From JAODBJ01 sp963782465 (GTDB taxonomy: Bacteria; Actinomycetota; Acidimicrobiia; IMCC26256; PALSA-610): a stretch of 64,000 nucleotides of DNA. How positions within the stretch are numbered: the stretch's first letter is position 1; each line of letters begins with the position of its first letter. Position numbers and translations under genes: made by a program. Positions 45,267 through 53,877 of this stretch are shown piece after piece. Under the pieces are notes generated by a model that did no database searches, was not told the origin of the DNA, and saw only the letters and a program-made list of their open reading frames with translations. The stretch spans positions 496,001 to 560,000 of the forward strand of contig CAWAJR010000005.1 in assembly GCA_963782465.1 (NCBI GenBank). Direction: 5' to 3'.

Positions 45267-46067
45267 GTGGCCATCGGTAATGGCAATGGGAACGGAAACG
45301 GGCACGGGAGAGTGAACATCGGCGCGCGGGCTGCGAAGCTCGGCGACTCGATCCAGAACTCCCAAGCCTGGAACTCGATCTTCCGGCCCGGTTCGATCTA
45401 CCGCAAGGGCTACACCGACAGCCCTCGCAACCGTTCCTACGTGATCATGAACAACGTGCTGTACCACCTTCACCCGGTGAAGGTGAAGCGGCACACGGTG
45501 AAGGTCTCGTACACGTTGTGCCTCGGCGGCCTGTCGTTCTTCTTGTTCATCCTGCTGACCGTCACCGGCATCTTCTTGATGTTCTTCTACCGGCCGACGG
45601 GCGCCACGGCGTGGAACGACGTGAAGACGCTCGAGACCGCGGTGGCGTTCGGTTCGCTCGTACGAAATATGCATAGATGGGGCGCGCACCTCATGGTGCT
45701 CTCCGTCTTCTTGCACATGTGCCGCGTCTTCTACCACGGCGCGTACAAGTCACCGCGCGAGTTCAACTGGGTGATCGGCATCATCCTGCTGACGCTCACG
45801 CTGCTGCTCTCGTTCACGGGCTACCTGCTCCCGTGGGACCAGCTTTCGCTCTGGGCCGTCACCGTCGGCACGAACATGATGGGGTACACCCCGGTGTTCG
45901 GCGACCAGGTCCGCTTCGTGCTGCTCGGCACGAAGGAGATCGGTGACGCGACGCTGCTTCGATGGTACGTACTCCACGTGTTGATGCTTCCGTTCGTCAT
46001 CGTCATCTTCATGGCCGTCCACTTCTGGCGAGTCAGAAAAGATGGCGGCATCTCGGGTCCGCTTTAG
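45267..46067 (+). CDS. qcrB: Cytochrome b N-terminal (b6-type) subunit of menaquinol:cytochrome c reductase
   Basis: 266-residue dihaem b subunit with four helices. Haem ligands H136 and H150 lie 14 apart in helix B, H237 and H252 lie 15 apart in helix D, the b6f-like spacing. GYLLPWDQLSLWAVTVGTNM is the conserved Qo-side helix. The N-terminus is a Gly/Asn run (GNGNGNGNGHG, residues 4-14) followed by a basic segment, facing the cytoplasm. Subunit IV is encoded separately just downstream, so cytochrome b is split as in b6f-type complexes. Gene symbol by function; petB-like would be equally apt. Confidence 0.93.
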   Translation: MAIGNGNGNGNGHGRVNIGARAAKLGDSIQNSQAWNSIFRPGSIYRKGYTDSPRNRSYVIMNNVLYHLHPVKVKRHTVKVSYTLCLGGLSFFLFILLTVTGIFLMFFYRPTGATAWNDVKTLETAVAFGSLVRNMHRWGAHLMVLSVFLHMCRVFYHGAYKSPREFNWVIGIILLTLTLLLSFTGYLLPWDQLSLWAVTVGTNMMGYTPVFGDQVRFVLLGTKEIGDATLLRWYVLHVLMLPFVIVIFMAVHFWRVRKDGGISGPL

Positions 46068-46082
46068 AACCGGAGAACAGCG

Positions 46083-46940
46083 ATGGCTGAGGTTCCCGAA
46101 CATCTCCTCCGCCGCAGCCGGGACCGCCGTAAGGCGTTAGGTCTCCCGGTTGAAGGCGACGACGACGGCGGCGAAGCGGCGCCGGAAGCCGGCGCGCCCG
46201 AAACGACCGAAGCCGCCGCGGAGGAAGCTGCGCCCGCCGCGGCTGCCGCCGACACCGGCGAAGCGATCACCGAGAGCAAAGGCGGCGTTCCCGCACACCT
46301 GCTCGAGCGCTCACGCAAGCGCAAGGCGGCCGCGGCCGCCGCGGCCGGCGGTGGCGAAGCGGCAGCGGGCGGCGGCACGGCCACCGCGACCCGGGCGCGC
46401 ACCGCGGCGGCGACGGCACCGGCGCCGGCCGGCACCGGTCCGGGCGGTCACACGCAGCGGCTGCTCACGGTCGTCAAATCGGGTTCGATCCAGCAGACGC
46501 GCTCCGAGGCTTCCGACAAGGTGCACGTCTGGCCGCACCTCCTCGTGATCGAGTTCGCCTCGATCCTCTCGCTCATGGCTTTCATCACCGTGTTCTCCGC
46601 GCTGGTGAAGGCACCGCTCCTCGGGCTCGCCGACGTCAACCAGACGCCGAACCCGTCGAAAGCACCGTGGTACTTCCTCGGTTTGCAGGAACTGCTCACG
46701 ATGTTTCACCCGATGGTCGCGGGCGTGACCATCCCCGGCGTCGCGCTGGGGTTGCTCGCGATCACGCCATACGTCGACAAGAACCCGTCGACGAAACCAA
46801 CCGATCGCAAGTTCGCGATCGCGATGATGACGATCTTCATGATGATGTGGGCCTCACTCGTCATCATCGGCTCGTTCTTCCGAGGCCCCGGATTCAACTT
46901 CACCTACCCATGGAAAGACGGAATTTTCTTCGACCTCTAA
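46083..46940 (+). CDS. Cytochrome b C-terminal subunit (subunit IV) with Ala/Glu-rich N-terminal extension
   Basis: 285 residues. The C-terminal half is subunit IV: three helices with the Qo motif SKAPWYFLGLQELL, an APWY variant of PEWY seen in menaquinol-using enzymes. The first 145 residues are an unusual low-complexity Ala/Glu extension, probably cytoplasmic, with two copies of a basic motif, VPEHLLRRSRDRR (residues 4-16) and VPAHLLERSRKRK (69-81). It lies 15 nt after the b6-type gene and precedes Rieske by 32 nt. The extension might dock a partner such as the upstream ferredoxin (speculation). Confidence 0.9.
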   Translation: MAEVPEHLLRRSRDRRKALGLPVEGDDDGGEAAPEAGAPETTEAAAEEAAPAAAAADTGEAITESKGGVPAHLLERSRKRKAAAAAAAGGGEAAAGGGTATATRARTAAATAPAPAGTGPGGHTQRLLTVVKSGSIQQTRSEASDKVHVWPHLLVIEFASILSLMAFITVFSALVKAPLLGLADVNQTPNPSKAPWYFLGLQELLTMFHPMVAGVTIPGVALGLLAITPYVDKNPSTKPTDRKFAIAMMTIFMMMWASLVIIGSFFRGPGFNFTYPWKDGIFFDL

Positions 46941-46972
46941 TCGCATCTCTACTGACCCAATAGGAGCCCGCG

Positions 46973-47812
46973 ATGGGAATTGCCATCGCCATCATCGTCA
47001 TCTTCGTTCTCGCAGCTGCCACGCTGCTCGTGACCGCGCGCCGGCGCGCAAGTACGGGTGAGTTGAGTCGCGAGACCATCAAGCGCGACGCCGGCACCCC
47101 CGACGTCGAACCCGTTGCAACGAGCACGTCCACCGACCTCGAACTCCAAGGCCGCGAGCGTGCCGACGACACACGCGCGCGCGAATCCGGCACGGTCGCC
47201 GAGCGCCAGCCGGCAGGTGTTGCGCGATGGGAACCGGTCGACGAAGAAGAACTCGGCGTCACCCGGCGCCAATTCCTGAACCGCGGCATCCTCGCCTCGG
47301 TCGGTTTCACCGTGGCGACGTTCGGCGCCGGTGTGCTCGCGTTCTTGTGGCCGACGAGTTCGGGTGGGTTCGGGGGCAAGATCCCCGCCGGGAAGTTGAG
47401 CGACATCCTCGCCTTCGTGAACTCGAAGCAGTCGCCGTTCTACGTCCCGCTCGCCCGCACCTACATCCAGCCGTACCCGGCAGCCGACCTCCCCGCGGCG
47501 AAGAAGGTCTACAAACCGGTCGTCGTCGCCGGCATGGAGCAGGGCATCGTCGCCCTCTACCAGAAGTGCGTGCACCTCGGTTGCCGCGTGCCGTGGTGTT
47601 TCAGTGCCCAGTGGTTCGAGTGCCCGTGCCACGGTTCGAAGTACAACCGGGTCGGCGAGAAGCGTGACGGTCCCGCACCGCGCGGTCTCGACCGGTTCGC
47701 GGTGACGATCTCCGGCGGTTCGGTCACGATCGACACGTCGGTGGTGATCACCGGTCCGCCCATCGGTACTGACACCACCGGCCAGAAGGTCGAAGGACCG
47801 CACTGCATCTGA
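46973..47812 (+). CDS. qcrA: Rieske [2Fe-2S] iron-sulfur protein
   Basis: 279 residues. Helix 1 (3-21) and helix 2 (about 103-127) flank a charged linker; TRRQFLNRG just before helix 2 resembles a Tat-type signal. Cluster ligands are C199/H201 (CVHLGC) and C217/H220 (CPCHGS), with C204-C219 as the expected disulfide. It accepts electrons from menaquinol at the Qo site and passes them to the cytochrome c encoded next. Start ATG at 46973 after GGAGCCCGCG. Confidence 0.94.
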   Translation: MGIAIAIIVIFVLAAATLLVTARRRASTGELSRETIKRDAGTPDVEPVATSTSTDLELQGRERADDTRARESGTVAERQPAGVARWEPVDEEELGVTRRQFLNRGILASVGFTVATFGAGVLAFLWPTSSGGFGGKIPAGKLSDILAFVNSKQSPFYVPLARTYIQPYPAADLPAAKKVYKPVVVAGMEQGIVALYQKCVHLGCRVPWCFSAQWFECPCHGSKYNRVGEKRDGPAPRGLDRFAVTISGGSVTIDTSVVITGPPIGTDTTGQKVEGPHCI

Positions 47813-47858
47813 TGGCTGCCGATACCCCTGCCCGTTCGTCGAAGCGGAGCCCCTTCGC

Positions 47859-49214
47859 GTGAGTGCCCGGAAATGGTTGTTCATCCTCAACGTCTTGGTC
47901 CTCCTCGGCCTTGCGGTGTACGCGTTCTTCACGCTGCGCAAGAACCCGGAGGCGAAGGCGCCGGAGAACCTCACGCCGTTCCTCAAGGACGAGGACCTCG
48001 AGGGGCGCCGCCTCGAACGGGTGTTGGGGTGGGCATTGATCTTCGCCGCGGTTGTTGCCCTCGCGTTGCCGCTCTACTGGCTCCATGAGCCGAGCCGCCA
48101 ACGCGAGAGCAACAGCTATTTCAGGAACGGTGCGATCGACCGGGGCGCGACCCTCTTTGCCAACGCGACGATGCCGGCGTACAACGCGGCAGTCTCGTTG
48201 CAGTGTGCGAACTGCCACGGTTCGAAGGGTGAGGGCGGGTCGGTGGCAACGACATACGACCCCGACGGCGACGGGCCGGCCAAACCGATCCAGGTCACCT
48301 GGAAGGCACCGGCGCTCAACACCGAGTTGTTGCGCTTCAGCACCAGTGAGGTGCGGGGCATCATCACCTTCGGCCGTCCCGGCACCCCGATGCAACCCTG
48401 GGGGGTCGCGGGTGGTGGCCCGAAGAACGTGCAGTCGATCAACGACCTGCTCGCGTACATCAAGTCGATCCAGCTGACGCCGGCGGAGGCGCAAGCCCAG
48501 GCGGAGAACGATCTCATCGCCGCCCGCGAGCAGGCGGCGACCGAGGTGAAGAACGCGCAGGCGGCGGTGCAACAGGCACTCGCCGACGAGAAGGCCGCGC
48601 AGACCACATTGGCCCAGGTGCAGGCCGACAAGACGTCGACCAAGTCGGCTATCGCGAACGCGCAGGCCGCCGTCGACGACGCGCCGAAGATCGTCGCCGA
48701 CAAACGGCAGGCGTTGAACTGGGCGCTCGCGTGGCAGAAGTACCGCGCGAACGTCACCGACGGGCAGTTGCTCTTCGAACTCAACTGCGCCCGGTGCCAC
48801 ACCAAGGGTTGGTCGGTCTTCGACCCGACGCAGGTCGACGGCACCGGGATTCTCGGTCCGGCCGGCGGTGGCGGTCAGGGCGGCGCCCCGAACCTCACCG
48901 GCGGCGACGAGATCCGCCGCTTCGGGCCCGGCAGCATCGACAGCGCGAACGGTAAGGCGAACCAGGCGTTCGTCGCGGCGGGTTCCAACTCCGAGCAGGC
49001 CTACGGCATCGGAGGCATCGGTTCCGGGCGCATGCCGGGATTCGGTGAGATGCTGACGCCCCAGATGATCAAGGAGATCGTCGCCTACGAACGCGACGGC
49101 ATCGACGCGACCACCTACGAGGTGCCGTTCGAAGGTTCGTCGGGGAACGCGAATGTGAGTGGTACCGGCACCGTGAGCACCACGACCACGCTCCCGCCCG
49201 CGATCGGAGGATGA
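47859..49214 (+). CDS. qcrC: Membrane-bound dihaem cytochrome c with coiled-coil linker
   Basis: 451 residues from GTG. Two N-terminal helices (about 5-24 and 55-75), then haem site 1 C116-A-N-C119-H120 and haem site 2 C310-A-R-C313-H314. Between the two haem domains lies an Ala/Gln/Glu-rich stretch (about 208-290, with heptad-like spacing) predicted to be coiled coil, which is not usual for QcrC. GGIGSGRMPGFGEML near the end supplies an axial Met. It takes electrons from Rieske; direct transfer to a terminal oxidase is likely, as no oxidase is in the window. Confidence 0.92.
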   Translation: MSARKWLFILNVLVLLGLAVYAFFTLRKNPEAKAPENLTPFLKDEDLEGRRLERVLGWALIFAAVVALALPLYWLHEPSRQRESNSYFRNGAIDRGATLFANATMPAYNAAVSLQCANCHGSKGEGGSVATTYDPDGDGPAKPIQVTWKAPALNTELLRFSTSEVRGIITFGRPGTPMQPWGVAGGGPKNVQSINDLLAYIKSIQLTPAEAQAQAENDLIAAREQAATEVKNAQAAVQQALADEKAAQTTLAQVQADKTSTKSAIANAQAAVDDAPKIVADKRQALNWALAWQKYRANVTDGQLLFELNCARCHTKGWSVFDPTQVDGTGILGPAGGGGQGGAPNLTGGDEIRRFGPGSIDSANGKANQAFVAAGSNSEQAYGIGGIGSGRMPGFGEMLTPQMIKEIVAYERDGIDATTYEVPFEGSSGNANVSGTGTVSTTTTLPPAIGG

Positions 49215-49218
49215 GCTA

Positions 49219-50010
49219 GTGCAACTCCTGGCGTTGCTCGCAGACGAGTTCACGAAGAGGACGCTGTGGAACCCCACGCTGCTCGGCGTGCTCGTGGTGC
49301 TGTCGGCGATCGGCTTGTTCTGCGGTTCGGTCTACCTGCTGCTCGCCACCAACCTCGGCGCGCGGCTCGGGTTCCTGGTCGCGTCGGCGTGCCTGTTCGG
49401 TTTCCTGACCCTGCTGTCGATCCTCTGGATGACCACGTTCACGCCGCTCGAGAGCCCGAAGGGCCGGCCGGCGGCGTGGAAACCGAAGGAGATCGTCGCG
49501 TCGCTGTCGGATTCCAAGGTCCCACAGGTCAGATCGATCGCGACGACCGGCAAGGAGCTGTCGGCCGAGAACATCGCGACGATCCGGCCGGCTATCGACG
49601 CCGCGTTCGTCACGCCCTCCACCCCGGTCGCGGGGGCGAAGGTGAGCCCGTTCGCCAAGTACACGAGCTCGAGCAACTACCTCACCGGTGAGCAGGGGCT
49701 CACCGCGTACGTCACCGGCGGCGGCACGAAGAACTTCTTCTGGCATTACCCGAAGTACTCGGCGATCGAGTACTGCCAGGTGAAAGTGGTGAACGTGCCG
49801 TTCGGTGAGAAGCCGCCGGCGCCGGTGTGCGACCCGCTCGTGCCCAAGCAGTTCGCGATCCTCGAGCTCGACCTCGGCTCCACCCGCCAGCCGCCCATCG
49901 TCTACTTCGTGACGTTCACGCTGCTGTTCGGCCTGTCGTTGCTCGGTCTGCACTGGTACGAACTCGACGAGCGTGAACGCAAGAGCGCGGCCCTCGTCCC
50001 GACCACCTAG
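49219..50010 (+). CDS. Three-helix membrane protein of the bc-complex operon, function unknown
   Basis: 263 residues from GTG, 4 nt after the cytochrome c stop. Helices at about 18-41, 48-72 and 231-250; the central 150 residues, probably outside, include FFWHYPKYSAIEYCQVKVVN and two Cys (AIEYCQ and APVCDP) that could pair. No haem or iron-sulfur motif. Its strict coupling to cytochrome c suggests a supernumerary subunit or assembly factor of the respiratory complex. Not recognised as a named family. Confidence 0.8.
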   Translation: MQLLALLADEFTKRTLWNPTLLGVLVVLSAIGLFCGSVYLLLATNLGARLGFLVASACLFGFLTLLSILWMTTFTPLESPKGRPAAWKPKEIVASLSDSKVPQVRSIATTGKELSAENIATIRPAIDAAFVTPSTPVAGAKVSPFAKYTSSSNYLTGEQGLTAYVTGGGTKNFFWHYPKYSAIEYCQVKVVNVPFGEKPPAPVCDPLVPKQFAILELDLGSTRQPPIVYFVTFTLLFGLSLLGLHWYELDERERKSAALVPTT

Positions 50011-50019
50011 GAGTTGGCG

Positions 50020-50169
50020 ATGTTCGTTGCCCAACAACTCGTCGACGCGAGCACCCAGGGTGGGTTGGCGTTCCTGCTGTTCGCGATCATGTGCATGTTG
50101 TTCGTGTCGTCGCTCTTCTACATGGACCACATCCGCAAGCGCCGCGAACAAGAACGCGGCCAGCAATAA
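50020..50169 (+). CDS. 49-residue single-helix membrane protein
   Basis: Small open frame with AGGAG seven bases before its ATG, 9 nt after the previous stop. Sequence begins MFVAQQLVDASTQGG, has one helix (FLLFAIMCMLFVSSLFYM) and a basic tail (DHIRKRREQERGQQ). Small single-helix proteins are common as accessory subunits of cytochrome bc1-aa3 supercomplexes. Position and ribosome binding site support expression; function is inferred. Confidence 0.7.
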   Translation: MFVAQQLVDASTQGGLAFLLFAIMCMLFVSSLFYMDHIRKRREQERGQQ

Positions 50170-50173
50170 CCCC

Positions 50174-51441
50174 TCACAAGCCGGCGGCTACTTCGGTGGC
50201 CGCCGAGAGCGTGGCGTCGAGGTCGGCGTCGGTGTGGGCGAGGCTGGGGAAGATCGTCTCGTAGCCGCTCGGAGCGAGGTAGACGCCGCGTTCGAGCATG
50301 CCGTGGAAGAAGCGCGCGTAGCGGTCGTGGTCGGCGGTCTTCGCGTCGGCGTAGTTGCGCACCGGCTGGTCGCGGAAGAAGATGCCTCCGAGCGTCCACG
50401 CGCGTGCGGTTGCCACCGCGACCCCTTGCTTCTCGAACACTGCACCGAGACCGTCGACCAACGCGATCGCGGTCCGCTCCAGCGCGTCGTAACTCGCGTC
50501 GCTCAGCAACGACAGCACGGTCAACCCGGCCGCGGTCGCGACCGGGTTCCCCGACAACGTCCCCGCTTGGTACACCGGACCCAGCGGCGCGAGGTGGTCC
50601 ATGACCGCGGCCGACCCGCCCACCGCGGCGAGGGGGAAGCCGCCACCGACGACCTTGCCGAAGATCGACAGGTCGGGCGTCACGCCGTAGCGCGCCTGTG
50701 CACCGCCCGAACCCACTCGGAAGCCGGTGATCACCTCGTCGCACACGAACAGCGCGCCGCCGGCGGTACAGGCTGCTCGCAGCCCGGCGAGATACCCGTC
50801 GACCGGCGGGACGAGGCCCATGTTGGCCGCGACCCCTTCGACCAGCACCGCCGCGATCTCTCCCGGGTATGCCGCGAACGCGTCGTCGACGGCGTCGAGG
50901 TCGTTGTAGGGGACGACGACCGTGTCGTGTGTCGTGCCCTCGGTGACCCCGGCCGATCCCGGCAGCCCGAGCGTCGCGACACCGCTGCCCGCGTCCACGA
51001 GCAGCGCGTCGAGGTGGCCGTGGTAGCAACCGGCGAACTTCACGATCTTCGAGCGGCCGGTCGCGCCGCGCGCCAACCGCACCGCGGTCATCGCGGCTTC
51101 GGTGCCCGACGACACCAGCCGAACCTTCTCCACCGACGCGACGCGCGCGCGCAGATCGCCTCCGCGAGCTCGACTTCGCCCGGGGTCGGCGCGCCGTACG
51201 ACGTGCCGCGCGCCGCGGCCTTCGCCACCGCTTCGACGACCACCGGGTGGGCGTGCCCGAGGATCGACGCTCCCCACGACTGCACCCAGTCGATGTAGCG
51301 CCGGCCGTTCGTGCCGTAGAGGTAGGCGCCTTCCGCCCGATCGACGAAGAACGGGTCGCCGCCTACCGAACCGAACGCGCGCACCGGCGAGTTGACCCCG
51401 CCGGGCACCACCCGCTGCGCGCGCGTGAACCAGTCGGTCAA
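50174..51441 (-). CDS. hemL: Glutamate-1-semialdehyde 2,1-aminomutase, one frameshift near 51150
   Basis: PLP enzyme making 5-aminolevulinate, about 422 residues after repair. The N-terminal frame (TTG start overlapping the hemB stop) contains RAQRVVPGGVNSPVRAFG and ILGHAHPVVVEAV; after AICAR the frame breaks in a GCGCGCGCG run. The second frame carries VEKVRLVSSGTEAAMTAVRL, CDEVITGFRVG and the PLP lysine in IFGKVVGGGFPLAAVGG, to ALSAATEVAAGL. The span leaves two extra bases, consistent with one additional CG. Last gene of the haem operon; with hemA it forms the C5 pathway. Confidence 0.93.
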
Positions 51442-52412
51442 AGCGTCTCGGCGAGTTCGCGCGCGAGGTAGGTGAGCACGAAATCGGCGCCGGCCCGCTT
51501 GATCGCGAGCATGTGCTCCAGAGCCACTGCCGGCCCGTCGAGCCAACCGAGTTGCGCGGCGGCCTTCACCATCGCGTACTCGCCGCTCACGTGGTACGCG
51601 GCGACCGGTACGGTCACCTGCGCACGCACCGACGCGATCACGTCGAGGTAAGCGAGCGCGGGTTTCACCATGACCATGTCGGCACCTTCGGACACATCCA
51701 GTGCGACTTCGTCGGTGGCTTCCCGGCCGTTCGCGGCGTCCATCTGGTACGACCGGCGATCCCCGAAGCGGGGCGCGCACTCCGCCGCGTCGCGGAACGG
51801 GCCGTACAACGCCGATGCGTACTTCGCCGCGTAGGCGAGGATCGCCGTGCCGGAGTTCCCTGAACCGTCGAGCGCGCGACGGATCGCGGCCACCTGGCCG
51901 TCCATCATCCCCGACGGTGCGACGACGTCGACCCCGGCGTTTGCCTGCGCGATCGCGATCGACGCGTACCGTTCCAGGGTCGCGTCGTTGTCGACCTCCC
52001 CGGAGCCGGTGAGGATCCCGCAGTGCCCGTGGTCGGTGTACTCGTCGAGGCAGTTGTCGGCCATCAGCACGAGGCTGTCGCCGACCTCGTCGCGCAGGTT
52101 GCGCAACGCGATCTGCACGACACCGTCGGGGTCGTCGGCCGACGATCCTCGGTCGTCTTTGTGCTCGGGCACACCGAACAGGATCACGCCCGGGATGCCG
52201 AGATCGGCCAGCGCGCGCACTTCCTTGCGCAACGACTCCTGCGTGTGCTGCACCACGCCGGGCATCGAGGCAATCGGGGCGGGAGTGTCGATGCCTTCCT
52301 TCACGAACAGCGGCGCGACCAGGTCGTCGACCGAGAGCCGGTGCTCCGCGACCAGCCTCCGCAACACCGGCGTGGTGCGCAACCGCCGCATGCGCCGCTC
52401 GGGGAAACTCAT
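51438..52412 (-). CDS. hemB: Porphobilinogen synthase (5-aminolevulinate dehydratase)
   Basis: 324-residue enzyme condensing two 5-aminolevulinates. Schiff-base lysines lie in AAKYASALYGPFRDA and VMVKPALAYLDV. The metal loop is DNCLDEYTDHGHCG: Cys-Asp-Cys instead of the three Cys of zinc enzymes, so metal use may differ. The ATG overlaps the hemD stop by 4 nt. Confidence 0.97.
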   Translation of the reverse strand: MSFPERRMRRLRTTPVLRRLVAEHRLSVDDLVAPLFVKEGIDTPAPIASMPGVVQHTQESLRKEVRALADLGIPGVILFGVPEHKDDRGSSADDPDGVVQIALRNLRDEVGDSLVLMADNCLDEYTDHGHCGILTGSGEVDNDATLERYASIAIAQANAGVDVVAPSGMMDGQVAAIRRALDGSGNSGTAILAYAAKYASALYGPFRDAAECAPRFGDRRSYQMDAANGREATDEVALDVSEGADMVMVKPALAYLDVIASVRAQVTVPVAAYHVSGEYAMVKAAAQLGWLDGPAVALEHMLAIKRAGADFVLTYLARELAETL

Positions 52413-53876
52413 GACCGCGAGGGTAATGCTGCGATCAGCGCGTCGACGAGGCCGTCGATCGTGTGCGGGTCGGCCTCCTGGCTCACGTCGAGGCCGCGTT
52501 CCTTGGCCGTCTTCGAGGTGACCGGCCCGATCGACACCACTAGCGGTTGCGCGCCCTCGAACGCGCCCACGGCATCGCAGAAGTTGGTCACGGTCGACGA
52601 AGACGTGAAGGTGATCGCGTCGACGTCGCCGGCGCGGACGCGCGCGAGGTCGGCCTCGTCGGGTTGCGCCGCGCTGGTTCGGTACACCGGCAACACGTCG
52701 ACGGCGTAGCCGAGCGCGGTCAGCCCTTCGGGGAGCACGTCGCGTGCGGTCTCGGCCACCGCGAGCAAGATCCGGTCGCCGGCGTTGTCGGGCGGGGGGA
52801 AGGCGTCGAGCAACGACTCGGCCACGAAACGTTCCGGCACGAGGTCGACGATCACGCCGGCTCGGGAGAGCGCGTCGGCGGTACCGGGCCCGATGGCCGC
52901 CACGAGCACGCCACCGAGCGCCCGCGCGTCGAGCCCGCTCGCGTACACACCCCGGTCGAAGAAATGCGTCACGCCGTTGGCCGACGTGAACACCACCCAC
53001 GCGTAGCCGGACAGATCGGGAAGCACGAAGTCGATGGGCTCGAGCGAGATCGACGGCAGTTCCACCACTTCGGCGCCGAGGGCTTCCAGCCGGGCGCGCA
53101 ACGCGCTGGCCTGCTCGCGCGCGCGTGACGACGACACGGCGCCCGAACAACGGCCGCGCCTCGAACCAGTTGAAGTCGAGCGCGGCGACGTCGCCGACCA
53201 CGATCGCCGACGGCGCCTCCACGCCCGCATCGGCAATCGTCGCGAGTGTGGCCCGCACCGTGTGCTGTTCGGGACGCGTGCCCCAGCGCACCGCCGCGAC
53301 GGGCGTTCCGGGATCGCGGCCTCCCGCGAGCAACTCGGCCACGATGTCGCGCAGGTGGCCCGCGCCCATGAGGACCACGAGCGTGCCGCCGGCGCGTGCC
53401 AGCGCCCGCCAGTCGACGTCGGTGGTGCCCTTGGCGGGGTCTTCGTGGCCGGTGACGATGGTGACATGCGTCGACACGCTGCGATGCGTGACCGGGATGC
53501 CCGCGTACGCGGGCGCCGCGATCGCGCTGGTGATGCCGGGCACCACCTCGAACGGCACCCCCGCGTTGATGCACGCTTCGGCTTCCTCGCCGCCGCGGCC
53601 GAACACGAACGGGTCGCCGCCCTTCAGCCGCACCACTTCACGACCGGCACGCCCGCGCGCCACGAGCAGCGCGTTGATCTGTTCCTGGCTCATCGCGGCG
53701 CGACCGGGTGCCTTCCCCACGTCGACGAACTCCGCATCGCTCGGCGCGAGGTCGAGGAGGGCCGGCGACGCAAGACGGTCGAACACGACGATGTCGGCGC
53801 GGGCGAGCAGTTCCGCGCCGCGGCGCGTGAGCAGGCCGGGGTCGCCGGGGCCGGCACCGACGAGGTAGACGGCCAC
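52409..53876 (-). CDS. cobA-hemD: Uroporphyrinogen-III C-methyltransferase / uroporphyrinogen-III synthase fusion, one frameshift near 53118
   Basis: Bifunctional protein of about 490 residues after repair. The N-terminal 250 residues are the SAM methyltransferase: VGAGPGDPGLLTRRG, RLKGGDPFVFGRGGEEA and PGITSAIAAPAYAGIPVTHR. The C-terminal 240 residues are HemD: WVVFTSANGVTHFF and ITFTSSSTVTNF. The frame breaks at GRRVVVTRAR in an ACGCGCGCGCG run; two missing bases would restore TRAREQASALRARLEALG. It makes uroporphyrinogen III for haem and precorrin-2 for sirohaem or cobalamin. GTG start just after hemC. Confidence 0.93.
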
Positions 53877-53877
53877 G

